Source of the DNA: Cryptomeria japonica
Taxonomy: Eukaryota > Streptophyta > Pinopsida > Cupressales > Cupressaceae
NCBI RefSeq assembly: GCF_030272615.1
Contig: NC_081409.1
Location: 475,100,573-475,164,572 of the forward strand
DNA length: 64,000 nt
Direction of reading: 5' to 3'
Every line of letters begins with the position of its first letter. Positions within the stretch are counted from its first letter, which is position 1. Shown here piece by piece: positions 1 to 10,372 of this stretch. The notes beneath the pieces were generated by a model that worked only from the letters and a program-made list of their open reading frames with translations, was not told the origin of the DNA and did no database searches. The position numbers were made by a program, and so were the translations under genes.

Positions 1-1295
1 TTTGAGGGTTGTAGTAATGTTGGCAGGGCCATTTTATTCCCTAGGCATTAATTTGTTCGACAGTCCCTTATATTTTCCTAAGTCTACATTTTAATTTTTC
101 TAGGCGGGTCCCCTTCTAAATTTTTATCAGGCGCATGAATTTTCCTAAAGTCTAGCATTAATATTTCTGTCGGTGTCTTTTTGTAATGATCAAGTTACTA
201 AAAGTTCCTACTATTTGCACATGTTTCGATGAACAAAGATCTTTTAATCTTGGTCAAGAAGATGCTCGATTGTTAATTGGCTAAGGAAGGTGGACACCGT
301 GTCCGGGAGGTAAAGCTCGAACAGATCCAATGATTCTCACAACCCCACGGTCAAAGATGCTCAGAGGTTATGGATCATGGCATCATGAGATGATGCCATG
401 TGTCCAAGGTGGGCCAAGATAAGCTGCAAGGTGGGGGCCACTGACTGAGGTAAGGTGGAGGGTGAGTTGGAGATGCTGCATCATACCTTTGACGGGCCCA
501 CTTGCTACATGTGATGGTCAATGTCAGATTGACCACTGTTGTTTGTGCGATTCGCCAGCAGGGAATAATTCAATAGTGGAGATTCAAATTTAATTCAAAT
601 GAAGTTTCAAGTTGTTTCTTCACTTGCGTGAGTAGTAATAGCAGATGAAACGGTGACGCTTCACTCCAGGACAATAATAAAAGCATTCTCAGAGCCATTT
701 CCGACTCACAAAGTGATTCAAAGGCAATCAGAAGGTGATTCTTGAGCAGAAAAAGATTGGTGTAAGTCCTCGCAGTGTATAATTGGGTTTCATCTAGTGC
801 ATACGAATTTGTAAGTTGCTAAATCCTTCTTTTGTGTTTTCAGAGTTGTTGAAAGAGAACATTGTGTGAAATTATAGTAAAAAAATTGTGAATTGCTCTA
901 GGGTTTTGAAATTTGGTAAAAAGGGGTGATAACTCGCACTCTTCTATGTTGAATTTGATAATTTTGTGTTAATCCCTAGTTTCTACTCTCCATTCATGGA
1001 TAATTGTTAAAAGTCCTAGTCAAATAGAATGGCTCCTCTATGAAACCACTCAGGACAGACAAAATATCTAAAGAGGAATTTGTTTGATGATTTTTTTGAT
1101 CAATTGAAGCCCTCGACAAATGATAAATATCAAGGGCAGAGACTTGTACAAGGAAAAACCCTAGGAGAATGGTTACTTGACAAGGCATATAACATTGCAA
1201 ATGCTAGGGTGCCAATGACTAGGGTGGAATTGTTTAAGTTGTGATATGGACAGATAAATTTGCAATCCCCATTTTCAAGTGACTAGAAATATGAC
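1..1295. other. non-coding flank upstream of the split coding region
   Basis: I find no convincing gene here. The stretch precedes the first half of the degenerate coding region and resembles a transcribed leader: mixed composition, no conserved frame, and a CTAGGGTTTTG stretch near 898. It may be the LTR or 5' leader of the outermost element on the left, but no matching copy is found at the other end (36370-37270), so the type of element is unresolved. Confidence 0.4.
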
Positions 1296-2365
1296 TTGGG
1301 TAGGTTAGTGGTGACCAATGTATTCATAGATTTCGACCTCCTCAAAGTTGTTACAGATAGATATGATCCCATTTCTAGAGTTATAAGGGGAAATGAGGGA
1401 GAAATTTTGTTGAGAATCAGGAGGGAGGAATTTCAAGAGATTTTTTATTTGTATGAACCTTCTGCTACCTTGGTTCAGATAGATTTGAATGAACTAAAGG
1501 CAGAATATTACAGAATGAAGGATTTTATTAGATCTAGCCTCCTTCTAGCTCATTTGGCAAAAGAAGGAGATACAAATTATCATATTAGCCCTAGTTTAGA
1601 AGAGTCATTTCCTATTGGTGCTTTTGCCAAATATTAGCAGGCCACTTTCTTTTCTCTGTGCTAGGTTTTAGGGTTCAACCCTATTACAGTCATGCCACCT
1701 GATTTTATGTATATGGCTATACAAATTCAACATCCAAATTTTACAATGGTTTTTTACTTTGCTTCGTACCTTGAAGAGAAGATTCATGAAGGGTTGCAAG
1801 ATATTAAGAATGGTGTATTTAGAACTCATTTCTATTGGTGTTCATTGTTAATGCACATGATTTTATATAGAAATGAAGATTATTTTTAGGGTACCATGAA
1901 TCTTAAGAGAATAGTTGACAATATTGAGGTACCGGTGCAACTTTGGAGTATGGACATGTCTTGGGACAAGCAGGAAGCAAGTTTTGTTAGGTTTGATAAT
2001 AGTTTTTATTCTAGACTAAGGTAGATATTAACAGTGAATCCACTAAGGATTCCCACACAACTACATGATTTTGTAAGACCAAAGGAAAGGCTGCCACTTT
2101 TGAAACTTGAGCACAACTAGAGGGACATTATCCCTTATCTTGTTAGTATAGTTACCAGAGTTTATGGTTTTCCTGGCTAGCCACATGCATTACCTTTTAA
2201 TGTTCCTTTGAGGTTAGGTTTTGCTGAAGTACTATGGCAAATAGGTTGTATACATGATAAGGAGCTGAAGGGTAGAGGCAAAGGGACTATTTTCCCTGAT
2301 TATACTATCATTCCATACTTTGTGATTATAAAAGGGGGATATGTGCATTTTGACAAGGGGTGAAC
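1296..2365 (+). pseudogene. degenerate retroelement-like protein, first half
   Basis: The first part (from 1296) and the second (from 1692) are in different frames. From 1692 one frame runs to about 2360 with in-frame TAG stops at about 1887, 2022, 2118 and 2178; another TAG ends the first part at 1635. I do not recognise the family. The product looks soluble, with no signal peptide or membrane segment, and ends with a basic stretch (KGRGKGT) and PDYTIIPYFVIIKGGYVHFD. The frame breaks at 2361, ten bases before a putative DNA transposon begins. If one G of the GGGG run there is slippage, the frame enters the region at 34240 beyond the transposon, so the two pieces are probably one gene. A conifer Gag-like protein is possible but unproven. 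Confidence 0.5.
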
Positions 2366-2374
2366 TCACAATAA

Positions 2375-2395
2375 TGGTTCCCACTTTTTTTGCCA
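2375..2395 (+). repeat. left terminal inverted repeat
   Basis: Matches the reverse complement of 34219-34236 over all 18 bases, allowing a three-T expansion in the T run. It is preceded by CACA-ATAA. Confidence 0.6.
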
Positions 2396-3119
2396 CATTT
2401 GACACTGAGATGAACATTTTTAAAATAATCTTCAACTTCCGAGAACTATAACTTTTAAACTATAAAAATTTGAAGATGATGTAAATTAGTGATTTGTAGC
2501 ATTTTGTCTGTAGACTCTATATATATTTTTTCAAATTTTTTTGAAGTATTTTTTAAAAAAAATTTCCATCTCCCTCGAAAGTAGTTTTTTACAACAAACT
2601 ACATTTTTTAAGAGTGATGTGCCTCCCGAAACGCATAATTTTTTTCTATAAATGACAAAAACTTAATTATTTTGAATTTTGGTTTGTAACATCAATATCC
2701 AGGGCTTGCAGTTGGTTTGATAGTGATATGTTGAATATTTTTCATTTTATTAAGTTTTGAAGTCCGACTAGTCATAATTCAGACATAGATTTTAGTTTGA
2801 GCACATAACTTGTTCTATATATATCAAAATTCAATTTATTTTTTTTGTTAGAAAGAAGACATCAATACCTGGAGCATAGATATTTGTCAAAAAAAAATTG
2901 AATTAGTTTCCTATTTTTTCCAATGCGTTGAACAAAGAAGTTCATGTTCGATGAAAAACCAATATTCCATAAAATTAAAAAAACAAGAACATAATAAATT
3001 CACAATGTAATAAAATTATACTCCTTGGAAAGCTTTCTCCAAGTACTACCATCTCATATTTTTGGGTTATCAATTTTATTTCATTTGTGCCTTGAACCAG
3101 AGGTCTGAAGGCAAAAATT
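2396..3119. other. AT-rich left subterminal region, no gene
   Basis: AT-rich sequence with homopolymer runs between the left TIR and the motif-rich subterminal block. No frame or RNA gene is supported. Confidence 0.5.
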
Positions 3120-3169
3120 CCTCAGAACTCTGAAATTTTTTGGGAGAAACTTCTAACAAGAGGGTTCAA

Positions 3170-3345
3170 ATGAACACTAGTTCGAGCGAAGGGGGGTCCG
3201 CTCGAACCATAAGGGGTTTGAGTGGACCCCTATTCGCTTGAACCCACATGATAAATTATGATGCACACATTTACATAATGACCGGGTTCAAACGAACCCA
3301 ACCTTTTCTAACTGTCGGCGTTCGTTCGAACCCTGGCCGACTCAA
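3170..3345. repeat. left subterminal GTTCGAGCGAA motif cluster
   Basis: Several variants of GGTTCGAGCGAACC occur in both orientations: TTCGAGCGAAGG, CCGCTCGAACC, GGGTTCAAACGAACCC and CGTTCGTTCGAACCC. The core TTCGNNCGAA is palindromic. The same motif family fills 33898-34175 near the other end. Motif clusters at both ends are usual for transposase binding sites in DNA transposons, so this supports the TIR model. Confidence 0.6.
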
Positions 3346-3374
3346 AAAAAAAATTGTACATTTAAGTAGAGTCG

Positions 3375-3383
3375 TATAAATAC
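3375..3383 (+). promoter_or_regulatory. candidate TATA box of the transposase gene
   Basis: TATAAATAC lies about 127 bases upstream of the first ATG (3510) and just after the subterminal motif cluster, where a transposon's own promoter is expected. AT-rich surroundings make chance matches likely. Confidence 0.35.
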
Positions 3384-3509
3384 ACATAATTTTTTTCATT
3401 TTTTAACACACAGATGATTAAAACAATTCACATTTTTGGATGAAAGAAGACATTTGAAAATTATTTTGAGGGCAATAATTTGAAGATATTTGAAGGTTTT
3501 TTTTAAAGC

Positions 3510-3610
3510 ATGGGGAACAAGAAGAGAAGGCAAAATAAGACTTCAAGGAATTATTCTCCTGGAACAGAACAAAGATATCGAGAACAAAGAAGACAAAGAT
3601 ATCATGATGC
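3510..3610 (+). pseudogene. candidate first exon of the transposase
   Basis: Begins with ATG and encodes about 34 very basic, polar residues (MGNKKRRQNKTSRNY, then arginine/glutamine-rich sequence) before a GTATGT donor-like site at 3611. The basic character would suit nuclear targeting or DNA binding. The next recognisable coding sequence (5541) is in a different splice phase, so either an exon is missing or this is not the true first exon. Assignment rests on position between the promoter-like region and the transposase body. Confidence 0.35.
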
Positions 3611-5540
3611 AAGTATGTATTTTTATTTTTATTTATATTTAATTTTATATGTAATACGTACCAAAAATAGTGTTTATTTGTTATTATTAATTAGTTAAAT
3701 ATTTTTTATCTAGTATTTTTAATGAAAATTAATTTAAAAAATATTAATTAAATTAATTTAATTTATATAATAATTCTATCTTAATTAATTCTAAATGATG
3801 TTATTTTTATTAAATTAATTGGAAATAGTAGGATTAAAAATAATCTCATTTTAATTGGAAAGCATAATTAATTTGAAATAATATGTGTATTTGCAAATTT
3901 CAAATTCCATTAACTTGCTTGTTGTGTAATTGACTTTCTCTCCTATATAATTAAGTCCATTTATAATAGATCATGCTTTTAATTTAAAATTTAGATCTTT
4001 AGGACCCCTCTCTTTCCCATTTATTATTTATAATTTAGTTTAGATAGTCCATAAATATATAATTTAATTTAGATTTTGAAACCATGTGTCTTTATAGTTT
4101 AGCAAACACTTCAATTGGTGCTCTAAAATTAACAAACTTGTCTTTTGTGTCTTCAACAATAGGCTCTTTTTGTTTTATCCTTAGAAAGGGTCTTGCCTCC
4201 CGAGTAGCCCTTAAGGCTCGGTGAGAGGGAGCGGCCCAAAGTGGTAACAAACTAAAGCCAAGCTCTTCCAAGCCACTATAAATAAATGTGTTTGTGATGA
4301 AAGTTGCAAGCAACGGGTGTTACATGCTGCTATAACAACATTATGACTCCCCATAAACCCTATAGAGCACAACCTCTATAGGCTGGGAGGCCTTCCATTT
4401 AATGGAGCGTAACACGCTGCTGATTATAGCCACCCAAACAGATGCACTTACTAGACACCTTTTGTGTTAGAAACCAAAAACCTTCTAGTTTTTTGGCGTA
4501 GGAGGTCAGACCTCTGAAGCAACTCACATTCTTACGGTTCTTAGTAGAGATACAAAGTTTGCCATGAGGAGTTTCTATGGGGATTGGTGCTTGTCTGCCC
4601 TAGAGAAGTGAGTGTTGTGGAGGGGAGCCAGTGGGGTCAAGTACCTAAGTATCCACTCTAAATTGCATAGCTTGGGGTAACCCCCCAAGTGAGATTCAAT
4701 AACTACTATCTCATCCAGCCCTAGGATTTGTGCTTGCATGATCAAAACAATCAAATGCTTTCAAACAAACAAACATTGTGTCTTCTTTGTTTTCAAGTGT
4801 ATGCAAAAATATTTCACATTATACTTGAGTCCCCTTAAAACCTATATTATGTGATACCAGGACCTATTATGTGATATTAAGACAGGTATTCTTTGTGTTA
4901 ATACCTATCTTAAATATGACATAATAGAACCTATTATGACTTAATAGGTCTTATTGTGACTTAATAACATGATCATGTATGCAATTTAAATGTTTCACAT
5001 TATATACTTGAGTCTGGGCCTTAAGAGATCTATATTTATGATATATTAGGGCCTATTATGTACATGTGATAAATTAATGACCTATTATTGCATAATTTAG
5101 GTCCTAATATCACATACATAATAGGTCCTAATATTTGCATAATATCTATCTTAAGGGGAGTCAAGTATAATGTGAAATGTTTTTGCATATGTGGTCTTGT
5201 ATTAAGTCATAAAATTAATAAGACCTATTATGTCATAATTTAGGTTCTAACTTATATCATATTTAAGACATTTCACATTATACTCAAGAGTCCCCTTAAG
5301 ACAGGTATATTATGCAGATCATATTAGGATAGGCATTACATGTGATATTAGGAGGTCTATTATGCAATAATAGGTCTTAAATACATGGCATTATAGTCCA
5401 CCTGTTATGACATAATTTTTAAACGTGTTACTAAATGTCTTGAAAATTTGGTTTCAAATTAAACTTGGAATTTTGTTGCATTAAATATATTCTTTGTCAT
5501 CTTAAATTATGTGCAAAACGGGCTTGAAAAGAACATAGTT
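3611..5540. other. intron-like or spacer region with a compositional island
   Basis: No gene is supported. 3611-4080 is AT-rich. 4080-4740 is noticeably more GC-rich, with runs such as AAGGCTCGGTGAGAGGGAG and GGGGTAACCCCCC, and may be a separate insertion. 4801-5410 holds palindromic repeats (separate entry). A possible acceptor TAG at 5538-5540 precedes the next coding exon. Confidence 0.4.
4801..5410. repeat. left palindromic repeat cluster
   Basis: 4801-4838 and 5151-5188 are inverted copies of a 38-bp sequence with two mismatches, ending in CCCCTTAA. A third, partial copy lies near 5269-5300 in the same orientation as the first. Between and after them are many short inverted forms of CCTATTATGTGAT and ATAGGTCCTAATATC. 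The whole segment could fold into a long branched hairpin. A palindromic array of comparable style sits at 32445-33390 near the other end of the TIR element. Confidence 0.6.
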
Positions 5541-6841
5541 CTGAAGTGGGAGTCGAGGCAAACGAACCTGTTGAAGAACACAATATAGCTGATGAACATA
5601 GGGAGGAGCTTGTCCAAGTTGAACCAGTGGAGGTTGAAGGAGAGGGGTTAGGCTCCTTACCTCCTACCACTGGTATGCATGAGCATATTGTGGATCTAGC
5701 TAAACAGGTGAAGATAAATATTTCTTATAAAAATTTAGATCATTTACTTGAAATGGATGTGGATGAGTTGAAACGTCTCTGTGAAGAACCTAGACATACT
5801 AAAAGGAGGTAAATGAATAAAAGTGAAAAAGAAATAATGTCTCATTTCAACAATCTTGATACTACACTAGAAAAAGCTCAATTGTTATCAATTGCACTTA
5901 CTCATAAAGACTTAATAGATCCACTGAAATTGTTGGGTATAGATACAACAAGTTAAAAGAGGAAAACTTCTCAGCTACAAAAATCTATTGTTGATAATGT
6001 TAAGAAAGTTTTGGTGAACATTGGTAAAAAATCTCGAATAGTAGATAAGACCATTCCAAGAAGAGTGATGTTGACATCTTTAGTAAATGAAATATTGCCT
6101 CAAAAAAGACAAATCTCTTCACTATCATCTGAGTTTGGTTTTAGTAGAAGGATAATATCAAAATATGTTAAAAGGAGAAAGAGTTTGGATGATACTACCT
6201 TAGAAGGGAATTGGGCAATTATGTGTAGAGCTCCTCATTCTGATAGAATTGAAGATGGTGTTAGGAACTTTGTGACAAGTTTTTGGAATGATAATACTCA
6301 TCCTTCATCAAATAGTAGAGATGTTATCAAGAAAAGGATTGGTCCTGATCATTATGATCTCCATGTAAAACATTGGATAGACACAACAAAACATGAATTG
6401 TATGTGATGTTTACTAAAACAAACCCTCATATAAAGATTGGACAAACATGTTTGAACAGTTAAGGCCATATTATGTGAAGGTAAAGAAAGTTTTCAAAAC
6501 TTGTTGTTATCGTTATCACATTGAATTTGATCTATACTATCAGGTGTTTTGAAATATTAGAGAAGATAGTGATGGTTATAAAAATGATCCTCCTAAATGA
6601 ACAAGTCAATTCAAAGCATCCATCTTATGTGATAAATCAGATGATAATGCAACTGGTCAAATAAATTGCATAAAAGGAATTTGTGGAACATGCGGGGACT
6701 TGGCTAAATTGCCTTTGAGAGATGAAGATACTGACATGAGGAAGATGGTAAATTGCAAGAGTTACAAGTACAAAAAATTTGAAACAAAATTTGGAAAGGA
6801 ATCTACAAGGTTAGATTATGTAGAAGAGGAAATACCTATTG
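5541..6841 (+). pseudogene. DDE-like transposase, N-terminal half, broken
   Basis: One frame runs from 5546 to about 6440 with two TAA stops (5810, 5954). A one-base-type frameshift follows, and the coding continues from 6448 (MFEQLRPYYVKVKKVF) with two TGA stops to 6841. Recognisable pieces, in order, are a helical leucine-rich region, RRVMLTSLVNEILPQ, a stretch starting FWNDNTHPSSNS, the FEQLRPYY motif and cysteine pairs (CC, CGTCG). This order (F-x-x-LRP, then CxC/CxxC, then a DFxEN core) matches, from memory, an uncharacterised transposase-like family known in animals and plants. The gypsy element interrupts it at 6841, and the coding resumes at 18488 after a further frameshift. Confidence 0.6.
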
Positions 6842-8239
6842 TGTCACAACCCTCCTTTTTGATTTAAATACAAAACATTATTTATACTCTTTGGATGAAT
6901 TATTGAATGAATATTGTAAGAGAATAAATTAATAAACCACACACACATGGAAAATGCATATTTTAAATTGTTATTTAATTTCCCTCACCCAAATTAAGGC
7001 ACATGTTGTAGGAGGAATAAGAAGCTTCTAGAGGCTTCTCCACCTCCTTGCATGTAACTCCTCCCACTAAGCCTAATTAATTTGCATGGAGGCCAAATTG
7101 GGAGAAGAATCTCTTTTTTTTAAATTAAAAAAAAGGTAGTGGGAAATTGTAATTTCTTTTATAAAATGGGAACAAGTTTCAAAGGAAAAAGCTAGCTAAT
7201 CTGGATAAGAAATTTCTACAAGTTGAATTCTCTTTGGTAGTCCACTTCATTGGCAGCTAGGATTTTGTTGGAGGATTTTTTCTTCAAATTGGAGGATCAA
7301 GGAAGACTCCACACCACCTTCAAGCATCCAGGTTCCTCCAACTTAGTTCATGCATCTCATTTTTTTTATGGTAGATCAGATTGATTAGATTAATTATGAG
7401 TATGAAAATTTAATTGTATTTTGTTAAAGAATTAGTTTAGATTTTGTAGAAAATGAGAATCCTGGTTTTAGTAAGATTCATTGTTAAATTTCTTGATATG
7501 AAATTAGTTTTTTTTAGATTTTGTAAAGAAGGAGATTTGTTGTTAGAATAGATTCATTGTTTAAATTTTAATAAGAGAATTAGTTTCAGCTTTTTAGAGA
7601 ATAAAAATTCATTGTTTGATAAGAAAATTTGTTTCAGATTTGTAGAATGAAATTCATTTTTTTTGAAAATAAGATTCATTGTTTTAAATTTTTAGTTTCA
7701 GATTTTAGAGAATAAAATTCATTGTTTTTGTCTTAGAATGAAATTCATTTCTTTTGAAAATAAGATACATTAGTTTCAGATTTCAGAGAATAAAATTCAT
7801 TGTCTGATAAGAAAATTTGTTTCGGATTGTAGAATGAAATTCATTTTTTTCTTGAAATATAAGATTCATTGTTTTAATTCCGATAAGAAATTAGTTTCAG
7901 AGTAAATAGAAATTAGATTATTGTCTTCAGTTTATTTTGATAAAAACTAGATCTCCCTGTGTGTAGAAATAAATCCTCTCTCTCTGTGAATGAAATCTCC
8001 CTGTGAAAAGAAATAAATCTTCTTTATCTGTGAACGAATTTTCCCTATGAAAAGAATAAAGGAAATGAAAAAAAAAAAAAACCTCTCTGGCTATTGCTTC
8101 ATTATATTTTATCTCTGAATATCAATCTACCACATTGTTATTCCCTGTATCTACCTTGCTCTGGGTGATTTTCAATAGATTAAAATACATTACTCCTGTA
8201 AGAAAAAAAAATAATAATAATAATATTGTTTGCAAAAAC

Positions 8240-8282
<43 letters not shown>

Positions 8283-10225
8283 CGTGCACATATAAATAAC
8301 AAAAAATGCAAGTCGTTCAAAAAAGAAAAACCTCTTAAAAATACCACCTTCGCCCCGCAATGCATGGCGTTTTGCATTATTATTAACCTGCATGCAAGGA
8401 CGGTTACGTAGTAACCGATTGCAGGGTACGGACGGGCCCGCAGGGTCCCCTCATCCCTGCGGACCTGCGCATGCAGGGCCGCAGGGGTGATGGGACTCGT
8501 GGCCCCCACCCCGCAACCCTTGCTACCATCATAATAAAATACAAGCCATCCCATTTAAATTTGGTTTTTTTAGTATTTCGAAATTTGGAATTTTATTTGT
8601 TTGTTTTTTTTAAAAGAATAATAACCTAAATTAATTACCATGTAGTTAATGTTTTTTTTGGGGGGTTGATAATAATGACACTTAGGAAATGATGACTTCT
8701 TTATTCCTTAGTGTAAATTTAAGGAGATTGACTTTCAATTAAAAATGAGATTAATGTGTAGCAAGATTTTTATTAAACTATTAAGAATCGTTGGGACACT
8801 CGATTGGCCCTTAGAGATTTACTTACCTTATTACAAGTACTTAGATTTAATCATTATTTTGGATTCGTTAAGTCATCTTGCATCATAGATTAATTGCTTT
8901 CGTTAATGGTTCATAACATGCGAATTATTTATAGGATAATTATATCTTTCATGCAATTATTACTATGCAAGTTTCATTTGTTATGCAAATTTACACTTCA
9001 AGTAGTTACTTCAATTATTTACGTTTTCATCTTCGTTATTCGTAGTTAGATAACTAAATAAAGGAAGTTGGAAAACCAAAACTAGCAGCGTTCGGTATAT
9101 ATGGTGCCTCTGGGTCACGCTTACGGGTAATGCCGTCGTGTTGAACTACTGCACTTAACGCCTAATAAAGCTGCATTAACGACGTCTGTGGCATCGTCCC
9201 TATAAATTGTCGGGGAGTAATAAGGGACATTTGGAAGTTAAAAATCCAAGGGGCGGGTAATCCCTCTTGGATCGATAATTTAATAAGATAACTTTTAACT
9301 GAATTCCACATCCGTTGAGATAAACCATAGTAAACCCCTCTTAGGGATGGTCAAGTTAAGAGCTCTCGTGAAAATTACTTTATTTATTTATTTATTTATT
9401 CACCTCAAAGGGATATTGGTGATTGAAATTGGGTGATGCTCATGATAAGAATTAGGTTCTAGTTATTTTGTTAGGCCACAAGCAATAGGCCATCTTGAGC
9501 CTTCGCTTAAATGCTACCTTCGTGGGTAGCAACCGCAGAGAAACTGTCTGGGACACTGACCCTAGAAAGGGTTGCGTACCCACAAAATCAGTTTACATCA
9601 AACCATAGATTAGAAAATAGAACTACATACTTTACGCCTTGATCCCGTGCCGAAGCGGGTATGTAGGCAGTCTTGGGACGGAGTTGTCCCTCGTACTCAG
9701 GCGTTCTTGGGTGGGGTTTAGGCTTGGTTGAGTAAGAATCCTAATTGAAAGATAAGATAATCAAACTTAATTCGATGCATACTCGGAAGGAATCCCGTAT
9801 GGATTCGCTTGACTTCCCGAGGCTTTAAGCCAAATTCCGAGGCGGAATTCAAGCTTGTATTATTTTCTTATTACTCCTAAGGACGGCAACCTCGGTGCAT
9901 TCTTGTTAGAAGAATGTAGTACTTAGTGAGTGGCTCAGGACCCGAATGGTCCCGATGAGTCTAAGTCTCTGGCCAGAGCATCTCCTATCCCGTTTGGATG
10001 GATGCCTACCCTGTATGGGTAGATGCCTATCCCGTATTGGATAGATGGAATTTACGTCCCGTATGGACAATTGCCTAACCCGTATGGTTAGAAGCTCATC
10101 CTGAATGGATGAATGCCCAATCCTATTCGGATGGATGCCCAGAGTATGCAATTGAAATAAACATAATAAAGGAAAAAAAAAATATACTCAATTTTTGTTG
10201 GATTAATCTAGGGTGGGTTATTACA
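6842..10225 (+). repeat. gypsy 5' LTR
   Basis: TG...CA ends. Contents in order: a decayed tandem repeat rich in GATTTTAGAGAATAAAATTC (about 7400-7930); an AT microsatellite (8236-8283); a GC-rich insert (about 8340-8535) with the palindrome CGGTTACGTAGTAACCG; unique sequence; and a row of eight small hairpins (9938-10132). No coding capacity is supported; the short frames over the AT run and the hairpin row are artefacts. Confidence 0.96.
9938..10132 (+). other. eight tandem mini-hairpins in the LTR 3' part
   Basis: Successive stems are GGACC/GGTCC, ATCC/GGAT, CTACCC/GGGTAG, CTATCC/GGATAG, GTCC/GGAC, CTAACC/GGTTAG, TCATCC/GGATGA and ATCC/GGAT. Each encloses a 5-6-nt loop close to CGTAT and is separated by a GATGC or GAATGC-like spacer. 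The outer bases of the stems differ between hairpins yet stay paired. The row is duplicated in the 3' LTR at 18200-18394. It lies near the LTR end, so it is probably in the transcript's 5' leader. Confidence 0.75.
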
Positions 10226-10227
10226 TG

Positions 10228-10240
10228 TGGTATCAGAGCA
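10228..10240 (+). other. gypsy primer-binding site
   Basis: TGGTATCAGAGCA starts two bases after the 5' LTR and matches the 3' end of initiator tRNA-Met, the usual primer of plant LTR elements. Confidence 0.95.
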
Positions 10241-10372
10241 AAGGTTCAAATCTAGGCCTTGTGCTCACTTCAATTTATTAAACTAAGAGAATGTTTTACA
10301 ATAATAGAAATTAAATTTTATTCTTCAAAAAAAAAACTAACTACATAATTTAACTTCCAGGTAAAACCTAGA

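Noticed and set aside
8180-8554. Minus-strand frame across the AT microsatellite and GC block
   Set aside because: Low-complexity IYIYIY translation inside an LTR; duplicated in the other LTR for the same reason.
9906-10151. Minus-strand 81-codon frame with IRD repeats
   Set aside because: By-product of the hairpin row; the units vary to keep base pairing, not codons.
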